Source of the DNA: Rhodopseudomonas boonkerdii
GTDB taxonomy: Bacteria > Pseudomonadota > Alphaproteobacteria > Rhizobiales > Xanthobacteraceae
DNA length: 64,000 bases
Reading direction: 5' to 3'
Assembly (NCBI RefSeq): GCF_021184025.1
Contig: NZ_CP036537.1
Span: 4,154,001-4,218,000, forward strand
Shown piece after piece: positions 54,556-62,262 of the stretch; the stretch's first letter is position 1, and each line of letters opens with the position of its first letter. The notes under the pieces are model-generated. The model was not told where the DNA came from and made no database searches. It saw only the letters and a program-made list of their open reading frames with translations. Position numbers and translations under genes: made by a program.

Positions 54556-54906
54556 TTACGGCTCGCTGGCAAAGCTTAGCACGCCCGCCGGCTTCAAGGT
54601 CTTGGCGTCGAAAGTGCGGATTTCCGTGCGACCACCGATGTCCAGGGTGACCATGATGCGATCTCCGGCGGCGCCGGTCGCAACGATCCTCGCCCCCTTG
54701 GGCAGGGTCGCTGTCGCAGCCGTGGTCACGACGCTTCCCTCGCTGCGGAAAAGGCGGTAGCCGATCACGACCAGCAAGGCGCCGACGCCGAGCGCCGTGG
54801 TGAGCCCGGCGATCAGCATCATGCGGCGAACGCGGGCGATCATCGCGGCCTGTTCGGCTGTGGGTTCGGGCAACGCGTCTGTATTTGTCGCGGCAGGCTG
54901 GGTCAT
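54556..54906 (-). CDS. Small single-pass membrane protein, DUF6476-like
   Basis: A 116-residue protein. After an acidic, Ala-rich start comes RVRRMMLIAGLTTALGVGALLVVIGYRLF, a membrane helix at about residues 27-55. The periplasmic tail has LPKGARIVATGAAGDRIMVTLDIGGRTEIRTFDAKTL. The pattern is widely conserved in Rhizobiales next to RluA-type genes (from memory). It is divergent from the pseudouridine synthase across only 31 bases. Function unknown. Confidence 0.75.
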   Translation of the reverse strand: MTQPAATNTDALPEPTAEQAAMIARVRRMMLIAGLTTALGVGALLVVIGYRLFRSEGSVVTTAATATLPKGARIVATGAAGDRIMVTLDIGGRTEIRTFDAKTLKPAGVLSFASEP

Positions 54907-54937
54907 TGAAGGCTCGTCGAAGAGTAAGGTTTTCGGA

Positions 54938-55948
54938 ATGAACGATCAGCGCGTAGACGTCACCGTCCAGGGCGACGAAGGCTCCAACCGGCTCGATCGC
55001 GTGCTGGCGGTGCGGACCCCTGCGCTGTCGCGCTCGCGGCTGAAAGCCTTGATCCTGGCCGGGCAAGTCACGATCGCCCGCGCCAACCAGAATGCCGCCG
55101 CCGTGCGCGACCCCGCTTATCACGTCAATGCCGGCGATACGATCACAATCGACGTCCCTCCTGCCGCACCTGCCGAGCCGGAAGGCGAGGATATCGCCCT
55201 CGACATCGTGTTCGAGGACGAGGACATCATCGTCATCAACAAGCCCAAGGGCCTGGTCGTGCATCCCGCCGCCGGCCACGAGACCGGCACGCTGGTGAAT
55301 GCCCTGATCGCCCATTGCGGGGCGTCGCTGTCGGGCATCGGCGGCGTGCGGCGGCCGGGCATCGTGCACCGGCTGGACAAGGACACCACGGGGCTCATGG
55401 TCGTCGCCAAGAACGACGCCGCGCATGCCTCGCTGACCGCTCAATTCGCCGATCACGGCCGCACCAACGAGATGCGGCGCGGCTACAAGGCCTTCGCCTG
55501 GGGCGTGCCGAACCGGCCGCGCGGCACCATCGAGGCGCCGATCGACCGCCATCCCCATGCGCGCGAGAAAATGGCGGTGCGCGAGAGCGGCCGCGAGGCG
55601 GTGACGCACTGGACCGTGCTGGAGGAGTTCGCCGATCGCATGGGCCGGCCCGTTGCTTCCCTGCTCGAATGCCAACTCGAGACCGGACGCACCCATCAGA
55701 TCCGCGTCCATCTCGCCCATATCCAGCATCCGCTGATGGGCGATGCCGTCTATGGCCCGCATTTCAAGACCAAGGCCTCGTCGCTGGGACCGCTCAGCAA
55801 GACCGCGCTGGAGGCCCTCGACCGGCAGGCGCTCCATGCTTACTTGCTGGCGCTGGAGCACCCCCGCAGCGGCGAGATTCTGGAATGGACGGCCGAGCTT
55901 CCGGGCGATCTGGCCGTCCTTCGCAACCACCTGGCATTGACAGAATGA
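54938..55948 (+). CDS. RluA-family 23S rRNA pseudouridine synthase (RluD-like)
   Basis: A 336-residue enzyme with an N-terminal S4 RNA-binding domain (NRLDRVLAVRTPALSRSRLKALILAGQVTI, about residues 17-46) and a synthase domain. GIVHRLDKDTTGLMVVAKND holds catalytic Asp147, and NKPKGLVVHPAAGH, LLECQLETGRTHQIRVHLAHI and HPLMGDAVYGP are present, as in RluD. It isomerises uridines in large-subunit rRNA. The ATG at 54938 is used; TAAGG stands upstream and the S4 domain begins at the usual distance. The next gene downstream is rpoH. Confidence 0.92.
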   Translation: MNDQRVDVTVQGDEGSNRLDRVLAVRTPALSRSRLKALILAGQVTIARANQNAAAVRDPAYHVNAGDTITIDVPPAAPAEPEGEDIALDIVFEDEDIIVINKPKGLVVHPAAGHETGTLVNALIAHCGASLSGIGGVRRPGIVHRLDKDTTGLMVVAKNDAAHASLTAQFADHGRTNEMRRGYKAFAWGVPNRPRGTIEAPIDRHPHAREKMAVRESGREAVTHWTVLEEFADRMGRPVASLLECQLETGRTHQIRVHLAHIQHPLMGDAVYGPHFKTKASSLGPLSKTALEALDRQALHAYLLALEHPRSGEILEWTAELPGDLAVLRNHLALTE

Positions 55949-56085
55949 CGCAGATGCATACAAAAATGGTATGTTTTTCAATTTCTTATTCTGCCAACAC
56001 GGCAACGTGACAGAAAATTCACTTCCATACCGATTGGTAAAGGGTGTATGTTGCACCTGCGTCAAGTGAGACGCGGAACATCGCA

Positions 56086-56155
56086 GCCAGGACGGCTTTA
56101 ACAGAGCGTCCGCTGCCTGGCCCGCCGCTATCGGGGGCCTGAACACCTGGAGGGC
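56086..56155 (+). promoter_or_regulatory. Structured rpoH leader with possibly hidden ribosome site
   Basis: In the 5' leader GCCAGGACG (56086-56094) can pair with CGTCC and TGGC (56107-56121). GCCCGCC (56120-56126) can pair with GGAGGGC (56149-56155) with one mismatch, which would cover the Shine-Dalgarno eight bases before the ATG. A heat-opened leader would suit a heat-shock sigma factor, but the pairing is by eye only. Confidence 0.35.
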
Positions 56156-56161
56156 ATCGCA

Positions 56162-57061
56162 ATGGCCCGCACAGCTACACTGCCGGTTCTCAACGGAGAA
56201 TCGGGTCTGTCTCGTTACCTCGCCGAGATCCGCAAGTTCCCGATGCTGGAACCGCAAGAGGAATACATGTACGCCAAGCGTTGGCGTGAACATGAGGATC
56301 GCGACGCGGCACATCATCTCGTGACCAGCCATCTTCGGCTCGTTGCCAAGATCGCCATGGGCTATCGCGGCTACGGCCTGCCGATTTCCGAGGTTGTCTC
56401 CGAAGGCAACGTCGGCCTGATGCAGGCGGTGAAACGCTTCGAGCCCGAAAAGGGCTTCCGTCTGGCCACCTACGCCATGTGGTGGATCAAGGCGTCGATT
56501 CAAGAGTACATCCTGCGCTCGTGGTCGCTCGTGAAAATGGGCACGACCGCGAACCAGAAGAAGCTGTTCTTCAACCTGCGTAAGGCGAAGAGCAAGATTT
56601 CCGCCCTGGACGAAGGCGATCTCCGCCCAGACCAGGTCAAGGTTATCGCCACGCGTCTCGGCGTGACGGAACAGGACGTCATCGACATGAACCGCCGCCT
56701 TGGCGGCGACGCGTCGCTCAACGCTCCGATCCGTGACGACGGCGAAGCCGGCGAATGGCAGGACTGGCTGGTCGACAACTCGCCCAACCAGGAAGCCATC
56801 ATGGCGGAGCACGAGGAGCTCGATCATCGCCGTCAGGCGCTGACCGGCGCGATCCAGGTGCTCAACCCGCGCGAACGGCGCATCTTCGAGGCGCGTCGCC
56901 TCGCGGACGAGCCGATGACGCTGGAAGATCTTGCTTCGGAGTTCGGCGTCTCGCGCGAGCGTGTTCGTCAGATCGAGGTCCGCGCCTTCGAGAAGGTGCA
57001 GAGCGCGGTCAAGGGCACGATCGCCAAGCAGGAAGCGGCCGCCCTGGAAGCCGCGCACTGA
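56162..57061 (+). CDS. rpoH: RNA polymerase heat-shock sigma factor RpoH (sigma-32)
   Basis: A 299-residue sigma-70 family factor. Region 1.2-2: LSRYLAEIRKFPMLEPQEEYMYAKRW, LVTSHLRLVAKIAMGYRGYGLP, region 2.2-2.4 EGNVGLMQAVKRFEPEKGFRLATYAMWWIKASIQEYILRSWSLVKMGT. The RpoH box QKKLFFNLRKAKS follows, absent from RpoD. Region 4 is TLEDLASEFGVSRERVRQIEVRAFEKVQ. It directs RNA polymerase to heat-shock promoters. GGAGG stands eight bases before the ATG. A strong terminator follows, so it forms its own transcription unit or shares one with the pseudouridine synthase. Confidence 0.97.
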   Translation: MARTATLPVLNGESGLSRYLAEIRKFPMLEPQEEYMYAKRWREHEDRDAAHHLVTSHLRLVAKIAMGYRGYGLPISEVVSEGNVGLMQAVKRFEPEKGFRLATYAMWWIKASIQEYILRSWSLVKMGTTANQKKLFFNLRKAKSKISALDEGDLRPDQVKVIATRLGVTEQDVIDMNRRLGGDASLNAPIRDDGEAGEWQDWLVDNSPNQEAIMAEHEELDHRRQALTGAIQVLNPRERRIFEARRLADEPMTLEDLASEFGVSRERVRQIEVRAFEKVQSAVKGTIAKQEAAALEAAH

Positions 57062-57093
57062 CAAGCGCGGTCGCGGACACCACGAATACGAAA

Positions 57094-57117
57094 GCCGGCG
57101 GAAACGCCGGCTTTTTT
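57094..57117 (+). terminator. Rho-independent terminator of rpoH
   Basis: GCCGGCG-GAAA-CGCCGGC forms a perfect 7-bp GC stem with a GAAA loop, followed by TTTTTT. It lies 33 bases after the rpoH stop. Confidence 0.93.
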
Positions 57118-57217
57118 GTTGGGAGACGCCTAGCCGTTTGCTCCGCCGCCCCGACCTTCCATGCCGAAGACGTGGGCGAGCGAGAACGGCAGACTGAGAC
57201 CGATGCCCGCCCATCGC

Positions 57218-57625
57218 TCAATTGCTCCGGGCCGCGGCACGCAATTCCTGCAAGCGCCGTTGCGCGGCCTGCTCGATCAACTGCCCGAGCGCGTCCGTTT
57301 CGCCGCGCGCGCGACGTTTGGCCCGCTCATGGTCGAGCGACCGCTTCAGCTTCGCCGCCGCCCGCGCGCGTTCGTGCGGCGTCAACTCGGGCAGCGGACA
57401 CCGCTCGCGCTTCGCCGCGAGACACACTTCGGGATCGTCGCTGCAGCCACGCGCCCGCTGGCAGATCGGCAATCGGCAATACCGCCATTCCTGCGTGACG
57501 TTGCTGAGTTTTTGCAGAATGCCGCGCCAGCACTGGCCCGCCACCTGCGCCTGCGCTTCGTGCCAGGCCTGCCGGCGCAACTCGATATCGTCGGCGTTCT
57601 TGTCCAGAAATTCGGCACGTCCCAT
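57218..57625 (-). CDS. Conserved hypothetical protein
   Basis: A 135-residue soluble, charged protein. The centre has QEWRYCRLPICQRARGCSDDPEVC with regularly spaced cysteines, then RCPLPELTPHERARAAAKLKRSL and a helical, Arg-rich end. Similar cysteine patterns (W-R-Y-C-R-x-P-x-C-x-R-A-R-x-C) are common in Bradyrhizobium-group hypothetical proteins, from memory. The cysteines may bind a metal. It starts just downstream (in its direction) of the structured element at 57.66-58.08 kb, so that element could be part of its leader. Confidence 0.6.
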   Translation of the reverse strand: MGRAEFLDKNADDIELRRQAWHEAQAQVAGQCWRGILQKLSNVTQEWRYCRLPICQRARGCSDDPEVCLAAKRERCPLPELTPHERARAAAKLKRSLDHERAKRRARGETDALGQLIEQAAQRRLQELRAAARSN

Positions 57626-57659
57626 CCTTCACTCTCCGTCGCTGTCAAGGTGAATTGAA

Positions 57660-58079
57660 CCGGTCACGCCTCTGCTGTGCCCGCGCCGGTGACGCGTGCG
57701 TGGCGGGCCGGGAAACCTCCCTCCATGAGGGAGGCGGAGCGCCGGAAGGCGCGCCTTGGTAACAGGGCCGCAGCTTGCAGGCAGAAACGTCTGCCCGTAG
57801 CGGCCGCGGAAACGCCTTCCGACGCTCCACCGTGGCGATTTCTGTCCTCGGGACCGTACTTCCGGGTACTGGAAGCTGGTGGTTTCCCACCATCGGACCG
57901 GCTTTCGCCGATCGTCATCCGCACCCGTCCAGCCGGCAAGCGGCAGACCCCCGTAGTGGGGCCGGACGGTGACCCAAGGCCTCCCGAGTGCGTGAGGGAA
58001 CGTCTCCCTCCCGCCCGCAGGCGCCACATCCCCAACCGCGTCGCCGGCGTCCCGACAACGCCCCTCACAGAGGGAGGGG
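57660..58079 (-). ncRNA. Candidate large structured RNA element
   Basis: A GC-rich, gene-free stretch full of stems. By plus coordinates: 57716-57723/57727-57734 (8 bp), 57736-57751/57813-57828 (16 pairs), inside it 57766-57771/57800-57805 and 57780-57785/57790-57795. Further stems are 57877-57882/57887-57892, 57899-57902/57907-57910, 57922-57934/57960-57971, 57994-57999/58005-58010 and 58061-58066/58074-58079. In the two longest helices the plus strand has A-C mismatches that become G-U pairs on the minus strand, and two hairpin loops read GAAA on the minus strand. Both facts point to a minus-strand RNA. Family unknown. Confidence 0.45.
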
Positions 58080-58132
58080 ACGGATGGGAATATTGTCTAG
58101 GTCGGAGATTTCGTCAAGGATTATTTTCAGCT

Positions 58133-58218
58133 GTAGGGCGGATGAGGCGAAGCCGCCATCCGCCGCCGGCGCTTGCTTTGCAAAGAACGGCGGATGACGC
58201 TGCGCTCATCCGCCCTAC
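58133..58218. repeat. REP-pair element, copy 1 (86 bp)
   Basis: Starts GTAGGGCGGATGAGGCGAAG and ends CTCATCCGCCCTAC; two inverted REP-like units face each other around a short centre. It lies just before the RAYT transposase gene. Confidence 0.9.
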
Positions 58219-58235
58219 GGCCGCAAGGATCGATC

Positions 58236-58763
58236 ATGCCGAATTACCGTCGCCTGCGCGTCGATGGTGGGAGCTGGTTCTTCACGGTCAATCTGCACGA
58301 CCGGCGGCAGACATTGCTCGTCGATCATGTTGAAGCACTACGCGATGCAGTGACGAATACATGGCGAACAAGACCGTTCGTCATCGATGCGTTCATCGTT
58401 CTTCCCGATCATCTTCACGCGATCTGGACCCTGCCTGACGATGACAGTGATTTTTCAGGCCGCTGGCGATCAATCAAAACCCATTTCACGAAGTCTATGC
58501 CAACGCTGACAACCCGAAACGGCACGACCGCTCGCGGTGAGCGACGCATCTGGCAGCCACGTTTCTGGGAGCACATGATCCGCGACGAGCGCGACTACGA
58601 GAACCATGTGAACTACTGCTATATCAATCCGGTGAAGCACGGGCTGGTAACGCGCGTGGTGGATTGGCCGTATTCGTCGTTTCACCGCGACGTGCGTGCG
58701 GGGATATTTCCGATGGATTGGGCGGGCGATGCTTCAATCACCGGATCGTTTGGAGAGCGCTGA
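58236..58763 (+). CDS. REP-associated tyrosine transposase (RAYT, Y1/HUH type)
   Basis: A 175-residue single-strand transposase. The start at 58236 has AAGGA seven bases ahead. The N-terminus NYRRLRVDGGSWFFTVNLHDR is typical, the metal-binding HUH motif is LPDHLHAIWTLP, and the catalytic Tyr is in ENHVNYCYINPVKHGLV. WPYSSFHRDV is the conserved end motif. Such enzymes cut and join REP sequences as single strands and are thought to have spread REPs. Two 86-bp REP pairs flank it directly, and two more lie within 3.5 kb, so the unit looks like a complete REPtron. Confidence 0.95.
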   Translation: MPNYRRLRVDGGSWFFTVNLHDRRQTLLVDHVEALRDAVTNTWRTRPFVIDAFIVLPDHLHAIWTLPDDDSDFSGRWRSIKTHFTKSMPTLTTRNGTTARGERRIWQPRFWEHMIRDERDYENHVNYCYINPVKHGLVTRVVDWPYSSFHRDVRAGIFPMDWAGDASITGSFGER

Positions 58764-58766
58764 TCC

Positions 58767-58852
58767 GTAGGGCGGATGAGCGCAGCGTAATCCGCCGTTC
58801 TTCGCCACATGAAGTCGGCCGGCGGATTACGGCTCCGCCTCATCCGCCCTAC
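58767..58852. repeat. REP-pair element, copy 2 (86 bp)
   Basis: Starts GTAGGGCGGATGAGCGCAGC and ends GCCTCATCCGCCCTAC, beginning three bases after the RAYT stop. Same size and layout as copy 1. Confidence 0.9.
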
Positions 58853-58888
58853 AATGCCGGCATCACGAATCATCCCTCGAGGAAACCC

Positions 58889-59317
58889 ATGCGCGCACGT
58901 CTCCGCACTGCCCTTATCGCACTCGCTGCCCTCGCCGCCACGGCCACGATGGCCCATGCCGACAGCGGCACCATCCGCTTCAAGGTGCTCAAGGGCGGCT
59001 GGTTCATCGGCGCATCCGGCGGCTCGGGCGTGCTGACCTTTCGCGGGCGGCAATATCCGCTATCGATCGGCGGCGTGAGCGCAGGCCTCGTGTTCGGCGC
59101 ATCGGAGACACGGCTGGCCGGGCGCGTCAGCAACATCAACCGGCCGTCGGACGTGGCGGGTGTCTATGGCGCCGGCGGCGCCGGAGCAGCGCTCGGCCGC
59201 GGCGTCAGCGCGATCGTACTCACCAATGAAAAAGGCGCGGTGCTGGAGCTGTCGGGCCGGCAGACCGGATTGATGGTGAATGCGGATTTCTCGGGACTGG
59301 CGATTTCACTGCAGTGA
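58889..59317 (+). CDS. Exported small protein, possibly EipA/DUF1134-like
   Basis: A 142-residue protein with signal peptide MRARLRTALIALAALAATATMAHA. The mature part is rich in beta strands and glycine: GTIRFKVLKGGWFIGASGGSGVLTFRG, YPLSIGGVSAGLVFGASETRLAGRV, and GVYGAGGAGAALGRGVSAIVL. This glycine-rich strand pattern recalls the DUF1134 (EipA) barrel of cell-envelope proteins, but the match is from memory. GAGG precedes the ATG. Isolated between two REP elements. Function unknown. Confidence 0.6.
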   Translation: MRARLRTALIALAALAATATMAHADSGTIRFKVLKGGWFIGASGGSGVLTFRGRQYPLSIGGVSAGLVFGASETRLAGRVSNINRPSDVAGVYGAGGAGAALGRGVSAIVLTNEKGAVLELSGRQTGLMVNADFSGLAISLQ

Positions 59318-59323
59318 GAGGCC

Positions 59324-59409
59324 GTAGGGCGGATGAGCCGAAGGCGTCATCCGCCGTTCTTCGCCACAAAAGCTCGGCCGGCGGATGACGCTTCGCTCAT
59401 CCGCCCTAC
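59324..59409. repeat. REP-pair element, copy 3 (86 bp)
   Basis: Starts GTAGGGCGGATGAGCCGAAG and ends GCTCATCCGCCCTAC. Located between the exported-protein gene and the HerA-like ATPase gene, about 0.6 kb beyond the RAYT gene. Confidence 0.9.
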
Positions 59410-59503
59410 AGCTGTGGCACACTTGCCTGTGTGGAACGTCTTCGCTTCCCTCGACGCCCCGCTCCCGCATTGATAAGCCTCCGCGCAGGAGCGTTGAACC
59501 GGA

Positions 59504-61003
59504 ATGACTATCGCAATCGAGATGGGAAACACGACGGCGGGTGCGCCGGCGTCTCTCGACCTCGAGGAACTGCTGGCGACCCGCCTGCTCGTCCAAGGCA
59601 ATTCCGGTTCCGGAAAATCGCATCTCCTGCGCCGTCTGCTCGAACAGAGCGCGCCGTGGGTGCAGCAGACCATCGTCGATCCCGAGGGCGATTTCGTCTC
59701 GCTGGCGGAGCGCTTCGGCCACCTTGTCATCGACGCCGAGGATCATACGGAACGCGGACTGCAGGCGGCCGGCGAACGCGCGCGCGAGCATCGCGTCTCC
59801 ACGGTGCTCAATCTCGAAGGACTGGACGCCGAGAACCAGATGCGCCGCGCCGCGGCCTTCCTCAACGGCCTGTTCGACGCGCCCAGGGACCACTGGTATC
59901 CGATGCTCGTGGTCGTCGACGAGGCGCAACTGTTCGCGCCGGCGGTGGCCGGCGAAGTCTCCGACGACGCACGAAAACTGTCGCTCGGCGCGATGACCAA
60001 TCTGATGTGCCGCGGCCGCAAACGCGGCCTCGCCGGCATCATCGCCACGCAGCGGCTGGCGAAACTCGCCAAGAACGTCGCGGCGGAAGCGTCGAACTTC
60101 CTGATGGGCCGCACCTTTCTCGATATCGACATGGCGCGCGCCGCCGATCTGCTCGGCATGGAGCGCAAGCAGGCGGAAGCGTTTCGCGATCTCGAACGCG
60201 GGCAGTTCATGGCGCTGGGGCCGGCACTGTCCCGCCGGCCGCTCGGCCTGCGCATCGGGCCCACCGAAACCTCGCCGCGCAATGCGACGCCAAAACTGAT
60301 GCCACTGCCGGAGGCGGCTTCCGAAGAGATGCGCGCGGTGATCTTGGCCGCGCCGCCGCCGGAGACGACCCTGCGCCCGGCACGGCGCGCACCAAGCTCG
60401 CCGGATCTGCTCGGGCAATTGATGGCCGCGCGCGCGGCCGGGCCGGATCTGCGCGCCGAGCCGGAGGCGCCGCCGATGAGCGCCGAGGAAATCGCCGAGC
60501 GGCGCGCGCGCGTCGATCGCGTGCTGCAGGCGCTGCTCTCGGAGCCCGATGCGGGCTTTCGCGCGATCGGCGTGCTGTATCAGGAATTCGTGGTCCGCTG
60601 CCGCATCGAAGGGCTGGGGACCGCGGTGCCCGACATGAACGAGTTCCGCCGCATGCTGACGCATGCGCGCGCCGGCCTCGGCTCCGATCTCGGCGACGAC
60701 AGCGGCTGGCAGGATGTGGCGCTGCGCGCGAGCGTGCTGCCTGACGACATGCAGGGCGTGTTCATGATGATCGCGCGTGCGGCCCGGGAAGGCTGGCCCT
60801 GCCCCGGCGACGCGGCCATCGCCCGCGCCTATGGCTCGCATTCGCTGCGCCGGGCGCGGCGGCTGCTCAGCTATATCGAGGAACAGGGGCTGATCGTGTG
60901 CCAGGTGGACGGCACCGGCAAGCGCATCGTGACGCTGGTGGAACTCGCCTGGGCGACCGCGCCGGGCGATCCGAATGCGGATGAAGCCGCCGCGGCGGAG
61001 TGA
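59504..61003 (+). CDS. HerA-like ATPase (DUF87/FtsK-HerA superfamily)
   Basis: A 499-residue ATPase. Walker A is QGNSGSGKSH at residues 31-40, then TIVDPEGDFVSLAERF (HerA-type DPxGD), Walker B with D139-E140 in LVVVDEAQLFAP, and the SRGRKRGL-like arginine region CRGRKRGLAGIIATQRLAKL. After a linker (about 250-330) the C-terminal part (about 335-480) is helical and may hold a winged helix (AIARAYGSHSLRRARRLLSYIEEQGLI). HerA proteins translocate DNA as hexamers with nucleases. The gene next downstream encodes a DEDDh exonuclease, which may be its partner. Confidence 0.88.
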   Translation: MTIAIEMGNTTAGAPASLDLEELLATRLLVQGNSGSGKSHLLRRLLEQSAPWVQQTIVDPEGDFVSLAERFGHLVIDAEDHTERGLQAAGERAREHRVSTVLNLEGLDAENQMRRAAAFLNGLFDAPRDHWYPMLVVVDEAQLFAPAVAGEVSDDARKLSLGAMTNLMCRGRKRGLAGIIATQRLAKLAKNVAAEASNFLMGRTFLDIDMARAADLLGMERKQAEAFRDLERGQFMALGPALSRRPLGLRIGPTETSPRNATPKLMPLPEAASEEMRAVILAAPPPETTLRPARRAPSSPDLLGQLMAARAAGPDLRAEPEAPPMSAEEIAERRARVDRVLQALLSEPDAGFRAIGVLYQEFVVRCRIEGLGTAVPDMNEFRRMLTHARAGLGSDLGDDSGWQDVALRASVLPDDMQGVFMMIARAAREGWPCPGDAAIARAYGSHSLRRARRLLSYIEEQGLIVCQVDGTGKRIVTLVELAWATAPGDPNADEAAAAE

Positions 61004-61006
61004 CCT

Positions 61007-61055
61007 TGTCCCGGCTCTGCGGAGCAACGCTGCGCATTGCACCGCGTCCGGGACA
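61007..61055. repeat. Small palindromic repeat
   Basis: TGTCCCGG ... CCGGGACA with an inner CTGCGGAGC-type centre and CGCTGCGCA; a dispersed-type palindrome lying between the ATPase and exonuclease genes. It may stop or weaken read-through. Confidence 0.6.
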
Positions 61056-61115
61056 CGACCTCTAACCGTGATAGCTTTCATCCAACGCTTCTGATTCGGA
61101 CTGCGCCTCCTTCGC

Positions 61116-62012
61116 ATGCTGCACGACCCTCACAGCCTTGCCGCCATGGCGGAGACGCTCGCTTCCTCGGGCGAGTATCGCATTCTTCGCCGGCTCGTGC
61201 CGCGCAGCGAATTCGCCGACAGCCAGGGCGCCGCCGTGAAGACCGGCATCCTGCTCGATGTGGAGACCACCGGCCTCGACCACACGCGCGACGAGATCAT
61301 CGAACTTGCGATGGTGAAGTTCGACTATCTGCCCGACGGCACCGTCGTCCGCGCCGGCGCAACCTTCAACGCCTTCAACGAGCCGTCGCGGCCGATCCCG
61401 CCCGAGATCGTCGAACTCACGGGGATCACCGACGACATCGTGGCCGGGCACCGCATCGATGCCGATGCGGTGGCGGCTTTCGCCGAAGGCGCTGTCATCG
61501 TCATCGCGCACAATGCCGGCTTCGACCGCAAATTCGCCGAGCGCTACTGGCCGCTGTTCGCAAAAAAGGCCTGGGGCTGCTCGCAGAGCGAGATCGACTG
61601 GCGCAAACACGGCTTCGACGGCACGCGGCTCGGCTATCTCCTCGCCGGCGCGGGCTTCTTTCATCAGGCGCACCGGGCCATCGACGATTGCCACGCGCTG
61701 CTGGAAGTCCTCGCTTTCGAACTGCCGGAGACCGGCAAATCCGCCCTCGCCGCCCTGCTCGACCGCGCGCGACGCAAAACCATGCGGGTATGGGCCGAGC
61801 AATCGCCTTTCGATCTCAAGGACGAACTGAAGCGCCGCGGCTATCGCTGGAGCGACGGCACCGACGGGCGGCCGAAATCCTGGTACATCGATGTCGACGA
61901 GGGCCAGGAGACCGCAGAAATCGAATTTTTGCGCAGCACCATCTATCTCCGCGAGGTCGATCCGCGCGTGCAGGCGTTCGGGGCCATGAACCGGTTTTCG
62001 ACAAGAGCATAA
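61116..62012 (+). CDS. DEDDh-type 3'-5' exonuclease
   Basis: A 298-residue DnaQ-like enzyme. Exo I: ILLDVETTGLDH with D48 and E50; Exo II: IAHNAGFDRKFAERYW with D137; Exo III: HRAIDDCHALL with H186 and D191, a full DEDDh set. A C-terminal extension of about 90 residues (ELKRRGYRWSDGTDGRPKSWYIDV) is specific to this subgroup and may bind substrate. It lies downstream of the HerA-like gene with a palindrome between. Role could be DNA repair or RNA trimming. Confidence 0.9.
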   Translation: MLHDPHSLAAMAETLASSGEYRILRRLVPRSEFADSQGAAVKTGILLDVETTGLDHTRDEIIELAMVKFDYLPDGTVVRAGATFNAFNEPSRPIPPEIVELTGITDDIVAGHRIDADAVAAFAEGAVIVIAHNAGFDRKFAERYWPLFAKKAWGCSQSEIDWRKHGFDGTRLGYLLAGAGFFHQAHRAIDDCHALLEVLAFELPETGKSALAALLDRARRKTMRVWAEQSPFDLKDELKRRGYRWSDGTDGRPKSWYIDVDEGQETAEIEFLRSTIYLREVDPRVQAFGAMNRFSTRA

Positions 62013-62022
62013 GCGCTATCCC

Positions 62023-62110
62023 GTAGGGCGGATGAGGCGTAGCCGTCATCCGCCGCGGAGCTTCAACTTTAAACTCGGCCAGCGGATTACGCTTCGCTCA
62101 TCCGCCCTAC
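62023..62110. repeat. REP-pair element, copy 4 (88 bp)
   Basis: Starts GTAGGGCGGATGAGGCGTAG and ends GCTCATCCGCCCTAC, with a slightly longer centre than the other copies. Follows the exonuclease stop by ten bases. Confidence 0.88.
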
Positions 62111-62262
62111 GGCAGGGCTGCAAAAGCGGGCAGATTGCAAGCGTTCTAAGCAATTGTCTTTGCGCGCCCTGGGGTTTATTCACAAACCCGGCGGACCGGA
62201 ACGGGCTCGAGCCTGCCGGTCGTCTTTTCCCAAGAATACCCGCCGCTAGGAAGGAATTCGTC

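Noticed and set aside
53255..57214. A 1319-codon open frame on the minus strand
   Set aside because: It runs antisense through LysR, the pseudouridine synthase and rpoH, all with clear domains. Its product is low-complexity and Arg/His/Asp-rich, typical of a high-GC shadow frame.
57664..58068. Overlapping minus-strand frames of 82-134 codons in the structured element
   Set aside because: Three frames are open at once, as expected for GC-rich non-coding DNA, and none has a domain or good start. Similar peptides are often annotated in related genomes, but stem conservation explains the sequence better.
59306..61117. A 603-codon minus-strand frame
   Set aside because: It covers the HerA-like ATPase antisense and includes REP sequence; no domain is visible in it.
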